Below, one piece after another: positions 1 through 10,793 of a DNA stretch of 64,000 bases. The stretch covers positions 62,001 through 126,000 of the forward strand of contig NW_025777488.1 in the NCBI RefSeq assembly GCF_021130785.1. Direction: 5' to 3'. The notes under the pieces are model-generated. The model saw only the letters and a program-made list of their open reading frames with translations, had not been told where the DNA came from and did no database searches. This DNA is from Homalodisca vitripennis. Taxonomy: Eukaryota > Arthropoda > Insecta > Hemiptera > Cicadellidae. Position numbers and translations under genes: made by a program. The first letter of the stretch is position 1. Every line of letters begins with the position of its first letter.

Positions 1-2370
1 CTCTCGAGTGATAAGATTTTAAAATCTTATAAATAAATTTATGTTCAAATGTTTCTCGTAAATTTACCATTGCTAATATATAAAATATACACTTCTTTTC
101 TATGATTAAAATACATACTACTCCTCTGGTATAACATTTTTAAAGAAAAAGGTTAATAATACACATAAAATTTAAACAATTAGACGTCCGAATTAGGTTT
201 CCATTAGTTTATTACCACATAATAAATGCATTTTCTGAAATTTTTTGACTGCTTAAACTTAGGCCAAGAGTTATATTAGCAACTCAAGGTTAGATTTCTA
301 TCCTAAAACGTAATGTTCTATTATTGATAAATTCATGACAACAAATGTGTTATCATAGCAGGTGGTCAATGGCCAGTTACAGACATTAAAAAGGAGTGTA
401 ACTGTTTCCTTCAACACTATAGTTCTGATTTACTGATAGTTTTGTAATTACGTTTATAATTTTTTTTTTAATACTCAATTGTCTTGTTATAAAAGAAATG
501 TATATTCTAGTCAACATTGCGTCTTGTGTAAATCTCCAGTGGAGAACAGCTTTAAACTATTTGGTATTACAAATAGTTGACATATGGCCTCTGTAAATGG
601 TATTAAAAATTATTCCGGTAACTAATAATAGCTGAATGACGTCACTTTCATTAGTCACACAATCCATATAGTTTTTTAGGATATTATTGTTCGTTGCTCT
701 TATATCATTATAAAGTATTATTGTTTTTTTTTCCTGTTCTTGAGGGTAAATATGTTTCTTACACTAAAATCTTAAATCATCAACTTATATTATTTTTTAT
801 TAAAACTGTTTTATAATTATAATATCTTCTTTATTATGAATAATCATACATTTAATCTCTTTCCTTTCAAATTAATTAATTTTATTAAATTCATTAATTT
901 TACCTTACCTTCACCAGTTCCAGAAATATTATGATACTCCAGCTGGACTATTATTCATATAAATAATTTTATCTCAGACAGTATATATTTATCTTCTATA
1001 GAATTTTGACACATAAATATTAATACATCATTGTTACATTTGTGTTAACCTTATAGATTTTAAATCATGTAACGTGTTTTTATAGATTCCATAGCATACA
1101 ATTGCGTTTTACTTTTAGTTATTAGCCGTTTTAATAACAAAGGCTATTACTGTATTTCAAATATATAATTTTCAATAGAAATGCGTTGATTGTAACTGCA
1201 GGAGAATTTTGTATTTGAGTTTTCTTAAAAAAAGGTTTCAAGAACGGGTGGATTGTTAATGAAAGTTTTCAAGTTTGTGTTTTATTCAAATTATTAGTTA
1301 CCTGGGTAACTGATTTTCTTTATGTTTCAATTAGTTGTTTCTATGATAATTTGTTACAAATGTGCACAAAATATCATTTTATTTTAAACTACTAGACGTT
1401 TATGTTAATTATATTTAATACTTCACAAACAAACGTATTGGAATTCTCAGCATTTATTAGATTTATCCAGACAATCTCGAATTGTATAGCAATAAAGCTA
1501 TATGCAATTTCCATGACCTAATATTTATTTTGTAGTATGTAATAATTTCAACAATACTTATTTTAGTCGAATAATTTTTTTCATAAGACTTTAAAGTAAC
1601 ACTGATGACTGGAATTGCAGTCACAAATCACCTCTATGTAAAGTAAGCACGATACCTGTAAAACAACTAACTTATATACATGTCATTTTGCACAAAGCTT
1701 CATTTCCATATATGCAACATCTGGCACTATAATATTGCATGTCCCTCCATGGGATTTATGTGATCATTAATGAACATTATAGCATTGTTCGTATGTACAA
1801 AAATGATAAATTTAAAGTATTCCAGAGTAAAAGAAACATGCAATTAGACCTTTTAATACGTAAAAAACTAAAATGTGTAGCTTTGAAATTAGGCAAGCAG
1901 CCTCAGTGAAGCCTGTTACGCGACACGTGGTACAATAAATATGCTACTTAAAAAGTTTGTCTCGTGCTGAACCTTTCACTAGAAATAAATAGTTTCCTTT
2001 AAGAAAGATTTATATTTTTTTCCAAAGACACAACTTTATTGAATGGTTTATTTATTAAATCAGATTTTTTAGCTGTAATCTTATTCTATATTAAGAATGT
2101 AGTGGGATCGTAATGCTTGAAGTAATTTAGTACTCGTATTAACAGAATAGTAAGTTTTTCTCAAACTATGCAAGATGAATAAGGTTTAAAAAGCCTAACA
2201 AAATAGAACAATGCACAGCCCGCATAATTTGCCGTTCTTTTTTAACACAGAAAGGAATAAGACATACATATTAAATTGCGGTGGACAGGCCTTAATTAGT
2301 GGATTCATTTTATACTTTGTCTTAACAAATTAAATGCTTCCTTTGTAACAATATTTTTTCATCACAAGTG
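1..2370. other. AT-rich non-coding DNA
   Basis: No open frame of useful length, RNA gene or recognisable transposon was seen. The stretch has many A/T runs and a few short perfect palindromes, for example 1296-1311 (agttacc, 2-base centre, ggtaact) and a 9-bp stem at 555-563/570-578. These are too short to assign a role. Confidence 0.6.
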
Positions 2371-2913
2371 TTATACAAGGTGTTTGAAAAGTATGGGTAC
2401 GGCTTAATATTTTACAAACCATAGCAGATAACATCTTTAAACTTTACACAGTGTCATATGGTTATGTAAACTATTTTTACTTGCTATTACCATGACATGC
2501 TAACCATGGGGGGACGGCCCACAGAGGAAGACATGGAAATCTTAAATGAAAGCATGGCATACCGCATCAGAATACGACGATCCAGTCAGAAATGGCAACG
2601 CATAATGTACTTCACAATTTGTACCTAAAACAACCCGCCATTTCTGATTGGATAAACCTTTTGAGATACGGTTTATGGCATTCAACTCTACTAAGTGAGC
2701 TCTTTCAAATGAGGTATCACTCGACCCATGCTTTCATTTAAGATTTCCATGTTTTCCTCTGTGGGCCGTCCCCCCATGGTTGGCATGTCATGGTAATAGC
2801 AAGGAAAAATAGTTTACATAGCCATATGACACTGTTCAAAGTTTAAAGATGTTATCTACTATGGTTTTGTAAAATATTAAGCCGTACCCAGACTTTTCAA
2901 ACACCTTGTATAA
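2371..2913. mobile_element. Foldback / MITE-like element with ~187-bp inverted arms
   Basis: The left arm (2371-2557) and right arm (2726-2913) are near-perfect inverted copies, with only scattered single-base differences by eye. They flank a ~168-nt centre. The outer ends read ttatacaaggtgtttgaaaa and its inverse, so the element starts and ends in TATA, compatible with a TA target as used by Tc1/mariner-type elements. The centre carries a second small inverted pair (2582-2596 and 2637-2651). No transposase frame is present, so the element is non-autonomous. A transcript across it would fold into one very long hairpin. The superfamily is not certain. Confidence 0.8.
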
Positions 2914-5900
2914 CAAACCATATAATCTCAATTCACAGTTAAACTCCAGTAAACCATTTCTAAGGTAAAATTGAATGCTTACTGATACACAACATAATAG
3001 GAATACGTCGCAATTTATGTCGTGTTAACAAGTTTCACTGTGTATAAACATACCAACGTTCAAGTTTATAGCTACTAATCGTAATACCACATGTGTTAAC
3101 ATCTTAAATGGCTGTACTGAGTTTGATGACTTATTTAATTTTCCTGCGGCATTCATATTTTTGTTGATGCCATTAAACCAATCTATTTTTATAAACACTC
3201 TTCCAATTCGTAAAAATACATATACATGCAATTATTGAATGCAATGTTCTATATATATATATATATATATAAAATGAAGCTTCATGGGAAATTTTAAGTC
3301 TACAGGTAAGTTTTTTCTTGGGATATGTTGTGGACCAAAATACCTTACACGATATAAATTGGTAACAAATGAAACTCGCCTCACATTTAATTCATTACAT
3401 TAAAGTAATCAGGACATGGTTAATGTATAATATGTGGTATTATACTGTGCTATTGACGAACATATAAAACTAAAAAATCATGCTCTTATGGTATTATATT
3501 TAAAACACAGAATCAATTAATATATGTGAAATTTGAATATATTGAGTGTAAACAGTAACAAAAATACTGATTAAAGAATATATAAATAATATAGCCAGTA
3601 GATCTTTACGATAGAATTCCGCAAAAGATTAATGAGAAACTTCCCAGGGTCGTGGGATGATCAATCTCTTGAATCACATTTATCACATCAGCAGCTGACT
3701 TGTTTGGAGTCCCTATGAAAGATGGCTTAGCCTTACAAATGATGCTTCTCCATAAATTTAAGAAAAGCGTCTGTATATAGTTTCAAAGTTAAATTCTTAT
3801 TTCTATTATTTCCTCGTTTATTTACTTTCTCACTACAAAGTGGCCGTTCCTTATTACTTGTTAACCGTATAAATTATCAAGAATATCTATTTGAAGATAT
3901 ATAAGTCAAATAAATTCCAGTACTCCCAAAAATAAAAATTAACGTTACCCTACACCGGACCTTTACCTCTTTGAAAAATAATCGTATAAAGCAACTATAA
4001 AAACTAATCTCTGAAAATAGTGTAATAATACAAACAATTTACAGCAAACAATAATAAAAACTATATAAATCAACAATAAAAATAACAAAATAATACGAAA
4101 TATGTATGTAAAAATGATATATATAAACAATGGAATTTTTGGTTAAAACTATATAAGCCAATTATAAACTAACTACACGTTAAACAATTATTTACACTGT
4201 CAAAGCGGACATGTGGATCAAACCCATCAAAAAGCATTGGATTATGACACCAAAACAGTAAAGAGGATCACCGTGCCTAAGGGCATTAATAAATTAATTA
4301 TGGTTATCATTGTTCGCATTTAAAATATTAGCATAGAACTAGGAATATTTAATATCTAATATTATTATATGACAAATACATTACGAATGTATGTGGACAC
4401 AGTGGTTACTAAATATCCACGTTATGATCACCTGGGTTTTAAAAGGGCTACGTATGACACGATAGCAGGAGAAAGTTTCATGTTGACTTACACACTTAAC
4501 CCAAACTTTTAATATAGGGACACAGTAACATCCCGAAAGAGCATTGAAAATGAGGCAACTGTGCACCTGGAGGATCGCCAATGACTGAACTACTTCTGCC
4601 CAATCCTCACTAAAGTTTGAACTATGGACATTTTAAGTAGTAATTTGGAGACATTTTATAACCAGGCCATATATAAAACGGCTAGTTCAACGATTTAATT
4701 ATTTTTGTAGTAAGTCCGTAAAATATGACCTGAGGGACTGACATGTTTTTTTATTCGAGTAAATTTTCTCCATCACAATTTTAGGGAAAATATTATAGTT
4801 ACGTACTTTGGAATTGTAAACGTGTGAAACACTCTGGAAGAACAAAGTTAAAATTTGTAGTACTTAAATATTCTTATAGAATTTGTGTTGATTTTAAATA
4901 AGACACCGTGAGCCTTTGGATTTTCAGTCTCCTCCTGCCACGTACTCGTGGATACACGGGATAAAAAATATTATTTTGTTTCATTGTTTTTCTGTTTGCA
5001 AAGCATATAAGGAATTAAATGAGTTGTAGATTCGAAATTCTGACTACAACCTCAGCAAAGCGTATTATACGGTGCGTAGAGTGGCGTATTCCTACCTTGT
5101 TTAAATATATACAAGATACAATTATATGATGATTTCAATATGTGGTTCTCCGTTAAAATTACATCCATCCAAGTTAAGAAAACTTAGCTACTTGTATAAA
5201 ACAGAATTTATGAGAGCAATGTTAACTTTATTTACTACCTTAAATTCAAGTGTATATATTTTATGAGGATTCTGAATTATTTATATAATTTAAAGTTTTA
5301 GACTTTAATTTTCTTTAAAAGGCCAATAATTTTGTCATAATTTCTCACTTTTGTACTTTACCTTTTTAGAAGTATCCACGAGGGGGTAAATTACAAAATT
5401 ATTTAAACAAAAATAATTTAAAAGGTCGGAAAATAATAGATTAATATTGATTAGTTAACAGTAATAAACCGTATCTGATTCCCAAACTACACATGCGGTG
5501 AATTAAAATGTTCAAATAAGGGAATAATAATATTTATAGAACAAATGAAGTTGTTATCTACTAGTATTATTTTATATAATAAAACTTAAATTTAATTAAG
5601 TTATAATCAACCCGAAATTATGTGTTCAATCTATTTACTTATAGCGATCAAATACATATACCAAAAGGAGTAGTTATATCTTCATTGTAAAAATATCAAA
5701 GAAGTGTTTTCAAATTTTAAAGTTATTCACGTTCATTGTGTTTTATTCTGTTGAAAAGTTTTTTTAGAACAGTGTTACAATCCTTTGAAAAATATAAAGT
5801 ATCATTATGGGAATAATTGAATTAATGATTGTAATAAGTTTTAATCGATTCAAACTGAAGTTACATATTATTTGGGTAAGTTCTTTAGCTAGTCTTAACC

Positions 5901-6765
5901 AATAGCAAATTTAAAGAACATCGTTCTTACACATGCATGCCATAATATTACAGTATAACGTGGCATAACCATTATTTCAAACATGGGTGTGCCTAATAGA
6001 TGACTACTAATCGTATTCTAATAAATAAATAAACATGCTACTTTAGTAGTATAACGAATGGTCAAGTAAATCCAGTTTTAATGCTTTTTTATTACTGTTT
6101 TTTATGTATATATTTCACATATATTAAACAATACTGAAGAGCCACCACTTGATACGGTAAAGATAAGCTGCTTAATAAAAAGTAGGGTTTTTTGTCCTGA
6201 TAAATTGCAATGATTTCGTTTAATTTTTTACCAAGATATGAGTGCGTCACGAGACTTATTGAAAAATCTGTGTAATACATATCTATATGTAATGAGAATT
6301 TTGTATGTAATGTAATCCATTCAGCTAGTCAACAATAAAGTAAAATATTTTAGAATGTATATGGACCATAGGAATAATCTGCTGGCAATAAATATTGTTA
6401 GATATCTTGAGATATATTTGAGATATATTTATGAGATAGCTGGAAGATATTTGAGTTGTGAGCTGCGATACAGTTCCACAGATTGGAATTGAAAGTGAAC
6501 CGGTTCTTCAAACAATAGATGGGGTAAACAATATCTCGGAGAACACTCTGCCAACATATCCAAGGCTCTCTCTCATTCCAATCCAGACTAAATATTTAAT
6601 ATCATCTTAACAATTCATGTGCATGACTCACTTTTATATTTCATACACCAATATTTAAAGAATTTGAAAAAGTAAAATCTTAAGTTAATTCATAAAATTT
6701 TGGGCTAATATTTGGTAAGCTTCAACATCTTTTTTTAAATTTTTATAAGTGGCAAATCAATAAAA
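2914..6765. other. AT-rich non-coding DNA
   Basis: Nothing coding could be supported. The stretch contains a TA microsatellite at 3250-3271 and a short cluster of gagatat-type repeats near 6400-6450. Frames of 60-68 codons occur on the minus strand but have no recognisable motif and the composition of random AT-rich DNA. Confidence 0.55.
3250..3271. repeat. TA microsatellite
   Basis: About eleven uninterrupted TA units, read directly. Confidence 0.9.
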
Positions 6766-7066
6766 TTTTGCGATTAAATGTTTATTGAAATTTAATTATA
6801 TGTATATATATATACATACATCTTCCGATCATATGTTAGTTTGCTTATTTAAACGCATATGTGACAGATACGGCCAAATACAAAATAATTGATTGCGATT
6901 GAACGTTTATTGAAATTAAATAAGGCTATTGCCATTTATACAATTTAATGTAAATAAAAGTCGTTTGACAGGTATTTGGTCTTCCGATCATATGTTAGTT
7001 TGCTTATTTAAACGCATATGTGACAGATACGGCCAAATACAAAATAATTGAATCGGAAAAAGTAAG

Positions 7067-7137
7067 CGCTCTGTGGTGTAATGGTAGCACATTCACCCGG
7101 CAAGTGAGAGATCCGGGTTCGACTCCCGGCGGAGCAA
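7067..7137 (+). tRNA. tRNA-like gene, copy 1 (anticodon-position GGC, Ala-type; C33)
   Basis: A 71-nt cloverleaf can be drawn. The acceptor pairs cgctctg with cggagca (position 1-72 mismatched). The D arm is gtgt/gcac, the anticodon stem ttcac/gtgag, the variable loop 4 nt, and the T arm ccggg/cccgg with loop ttcgact. The internal promoter boxes are excellent: A box tggtgtaatgg and B box ggttcgactcc. A T5 run, a standard Pol III terminator, lies at 7142-7146. The anticodon loop reads ccggcaa, giving anticodon GGC but C instead of the usual U at position 33. The left half resembles tRNA-Gly. It may be a functional tRNA, a tRNA-derived small RNA gene or a SINE head; the immediate terminator argues against a long SINE body. 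Confidence 0.6.
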
Positions 7138-7318
7138 GTACTTTTTGCGATTCAACGTTTATTGAAATTAAATAAGGCTATTGCCATTTATACAATTTAA
7201 TGTAAATAAAAGTCGTTTGACAGGTATTTGGTCTTCCGATCATATGTTAGTTCGCTTATTTAAACGCATATGTGACAGATACGGCCAAATACAAAATAAT
7301 TGAATCGGAAAAAGTAAG

Positions 7319-7389
7319 CGCTCTGTGGTGTAATGGTAGCACATTCACCCGACAAGTGAGAGATCCGGGTTCGACTCCCGGCGGAGCAA
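7319..7389 (+). tRNA. tRNA-like gene, copy 2 (anticodon-position GAC)
   Basis: Within the 71-nt segment it is identical to copy 1 except in the anticodon loop, where ccggcaa has become ccgacaa. Read as a tRNA, this changes the anticodon from GGC (Ala) to GAC (Val). A and B boxes are intact and a T5 terminator follows at 7394-7398. C33 persists. The only difference among the three copies falls at the anticodon centre. Confidence 0.55.
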
Positions 7390-7570
7390 GTACTTTTTGC
7401 GATTCAACGTTTATTGAAATTAAATAAGGCTATTGCCATTTATACAATTTAACGTAAATAAAAGTCGTTTGACAGGTATTTGGTCTTCCGATCATATGTT
7501 AGTTTGCTTATGTAAACGCATATGTGACAGATATGGCCAAATACAAAATAATTTAATCGGAAAAAGTAAG

Positions 7571-7641
7571 CGCTCTGTGGTGTAATGGTAGCACATTCAC
7601 CCGGCAAGTGAGAGATCCGGGTTCGACTCCCGGCGGAGCAA
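7571..7641 (+). tRNA. tRNA-like gene, copy 3 (anticodon-position GGC)
   Basis: Same sequence as copy 1, with intact A and B boxes and a T5 terminator at 7646-7650. A long TA microsatellite begins 24 bases further on and ends the array. Confidence 0.6.
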
Positions 7642-7669
7642 GTACTTTTTGCGATTTCAACGTTTATTG

Positions 7670-7673
<4 letters not shown>

Positions 7674-7724
<51 letters not shown>

Positions 7725-7732
7725 TATATATA
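7674..7732. repeat. TA microsatellite ending the tRNA-like array
   Basis: Nearly pure TA repeat of about 59 bp. It interrupts the start of a fourth 252-bp unit immediately after its cgtttattgaaat motif. Confidence 0.9.
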
Positions 7733-10650
7733 CAGGACATATCGAATTCTTATAAAATAAATATACATCGATATAAAAATATTGATAAACTAGTTTATGC
7801 ATTAATAATTCTATAATTAAATTTATTATCAACAATTTTCTAGGTTTTCTATTATTTAGCTATTTTAAACATGCAAAAAACTACCAAACTAAAAACTATA
7901 TATACCGGATATACACGATATACGCGTATGCTATAAAATATTACGGGTAATGTTATGGCATTATATTGTAGGCTTCTCATGCATATTGGTTTAAAATAGT
8001 TCAAATGTTACTGATATCGTTAAAGAATTCAAACGAATAGTGCAAAGAAAGTTGAGTTATCTCTTTAGTATTTTTTAAAAAAAGTGTGACTCTCTTTTTT
8101 CCCCAAAACACGGCTCTACATATATAAAATCGTACTATTCTGTTAAGGATCAGAATATATATTGAAGTGACTACTTATTTTAACAGGCTATGAATGTATG
8201 TTTTGCACAGGGAAAAAACTTTCGTTTCTCATCACTGAACGTCACTAATCAAGTATGTTCGCTCTGTATCCGCTAGGTGCGGGACTAATGCGGCCATTTT
8301 GATGTCAGCGCGTTTCTCTAATCTCCCTGCAGTGGCTATCCAGGCGTGGTGGTGAGACGTTACTGTCGCTCCTTGTCGAAATGACTACTTCTTTTAACGG
8401 GCTATGGGTGTATGTTTTGTACTAGAAAAATTTTTCATATCGCGTCACTAATGTCTATGTTTTCTACACTCTGTAAAAGTAGAATTACAGCTTTACCGAA
8501 ACGTAAACAAACCTTTATATAAACATAAAAGCCATTCACAATATTGTTTGTATATCTGTGCTTGAACTCGGCATTTATAATTGTGTGGTCAATAATTCCC
8601 TGTATAAACAACACCTTATGGTTGAACTTTTAAGAAGATTCAAAGTAGGATTCAAAAATACTATACCTTGCAGGGTTGTGTAATATAAAGTACTACATAT
8701 TTCCAGAAAATTGTGAATTACAACATTGGCCAGTTGTCTGTAAGAGGTTAGACCAATTTTAGTTTGACCTATGATTTAATTTGAACACTTAACAGAAGAC
8801 TGCTTTGTAATTTACTAAAACACTCTATTCCAAATTACGTACCAAAATATTATTAATATATCCATACAAGAAGAGCATTTAAAAGTTGTCTCACAGGTTT
8901 TCGAATAAAAAGATAACTACGTACGAATTTAAAAATTTACTTTATTTTTGAATCATAGTTTTACCATTTTGTATCAATAACTTTTATAAGCCTATAAAAT
9001 AATGGCTCAGCAAACTAAATTAAAAATAATAAAAGTGGAAGATGTTGGTATGTATTATATTAATTAAATATACAAATAAGAAACTAATTTTTAAAACACC
9101 ATACAAATTTATCAATGTTCAATCTGCTAAAATGTTAAAATTAATAGATGTTTATTCAATAAATAAATTTAATTATTATAATAATCACAATGTTTAAATT
9201 ACAAAGTAATATGCCAAAGTTCAGCTCGTGGTCATACTTATTTTATTAATTTATTAAAATAATATTAATTATATTTAAATACTAAAATTAAGACCATAAA
9301 TAAATTTTAAAAAATATAAAAAAACAAAACACGTCTTTTTACAAAATATTTTAATTTGACTAGTGTTTTATAACACTATAGAAACTCACTTATCTAAGAA
9401 TAAACTAACATTCAATAGAAATGTGATGTACACTACATTCAACAGCAATCAAAACTTGAATTTAATAAAAAAAAAACTGATATATTTCAGAAAAATAATC
9501 TGTTGAAGACATTAATAATTCAGAGAGTATTAAGATATAGCATACGTAATTGCATATCAATAAATAATATTAAAAACTAACTAACATTATGAGCTCTTAT
9601 ATTAAATAGAATAAATACTATGTAAAATGTAAACTTGTATACACATAAAGAAATCAAATTAAATTTCCTTTCAAAGCAGTTAAGGTACTCAAGTTATCCA
9701 GTATAAAGAATTAAATGGCATGAAATGGTAGTGAATTGGCTTTAAGATCGTCCCAAGTCTCCCACAAGCCATCACGTCTAAATGTATGTGCTACAAAGTG
9801 GCCAATATCAGAAAGTGAATCGGACCCAATAAAAGCTGTACATCCTCTCAAGTGAACCTCTTTTTATACGACATTAATCGTTTTCGGTATTAATTTAATT
9901 TAGCACGAAATGTAATTTTGGAGATATAAAAAAGTATGTACGGCTTTTAGTTTGATGTTGAGATTATCATTATAATTACTTAGTTTATGGACATTTTAAA
10001 ATTGTCAAAAAATTAAATATTACATCGGCACAAAGAATTTGTTTTATTTGGCCATGTAACGTATTATTTCAAAGCTCTTATCATGAAGTATCAGAATTTG
10101 ATATACATAGTTCTCTTTTTATACGAACATCTGTGTGCTGACTTTTAAACACTTTTCGTGTCTGAACTACATCTTGTTTCGGTTTGTGGGGGGGGGGGAT
10201 TTTTGGGTGTAATTCATAACAGAGTGTTTTAAGAAAATACAAAGCAGTCTTCTGTAAAATGTTCAAAATAAATCGTAGCATTTTCCAATTATAATCGTCC
10301 AATTAAAAAAACATCCTTATATTACACAACCCGGTATGGTATAATATTATTCAGGTGAACAGAAATTAAAATAATCAACTTAAACTGGAAAGGAAATCAC
10401 CAGTAACAATAAACATGAAGATTAGCCGAGGCTAATTGACAGTGTGGTAAGTCCATCACGCGCCTGCAGCTAATCAGCTGCAACCCAGCAGTGCACGGGC
10501 AACGGCACGTCTAGTTCTCTTCCATCATGTTAAGCAAAACTTAAATATTTTCCTGAGCCGCTATTTGACTGGTACAAAAATAAAGATTGGTGGTACAAAA
10601 ATAAAGTGTAGTTCATTTTAATTTACGACAAAGTTTTTTTTTTCAAAGCG
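7733..10650. other. AT-rich non-coding DNA
   Basis: No gene is supported. Apart from the direct repeat at 8168-8475, the only compositional features are a GC-richer patch around 8260-8380 between those repeats, a poly-G run near 10188-10198 and a patch at 10420-10560 with small palindromes (cagctaatcagctg). Confidence 0.55.
8168..8475. repeat. Pair of ~95-bp imperfect direct repeats
   Basis: The sequence from 8168 (tgactactta, ggctatgaatgtatgttttg) recurs from 8382 (tgactacttc, ggctatgggtgtatgttttg). Both go on to a gtcactaat motif. The offset is about 214 bp. The 120-bp spacer is GC-richer than its surroundings. This could be the remains of a tandemly repeated or duplicated element; no coding frame was recognised. 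Confidence 0.6.
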
Positions 10651-10793
10651 TAGACCTGTGAGCCGACTTTTAAATGGTTAATAACCTTGTTCAGTGATTG
10701 GTATAACATTTTTGTGGTACAAAAAGGTACAAAATACTACAAATTCTGATATAGTTTTTTAAAATGATTCGTGATGGTCGGCTCACAGGTCTA
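10651..10793. mobile_element. Small MITE-like inverted repeat element (143 bp)
   Basis: Perfect 17-bp terminal inverted repeats, tagacctgtgagccgac at 10651-10667 and its complement at 10777-10793. They enclose AT-rich DNA containing two short copies of a ggtacaaaa motif. Ends in TA suggest a TA target. The 10560-10610 flank contains further ggtacaaaaataaag copies, so related material may extend left. No coding capacity. Confidence 0.6.

Larger units (their letters stand above)
6766..7673. repeat. 252-bp tandem array carrying tRNA-like genes
   Basis: Three full units repeat with an exact 252-bp period, marked by the tRNA-like sequence at 7067, 7319 and 7571. A degenerate leading unit (6766-6890) lacks the tRNA segment. 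Its flanks are joined at aaaataattga/ttgcgatt, as if about 95 bp had been deleted. A fourth unit begins after 7645 and is cut off by a TA microsatellite. Units differ by only a few bases, so the amplification is recent or homogenised. Each unit contains the same spacer (cttccgatcatatgttag, then cgcatatgtgacagatacgg) upstream of the tRNA-like gene and a T5 run after it. Confidence 0.9.

Noticed and set aside
7449..7835. 128-codon minus-strand frame
   Set aside because: It runs antisense through a tRNA-like gene and the TA microsatellite (YIYIYI repeats), so it is a by-product of the repeat.
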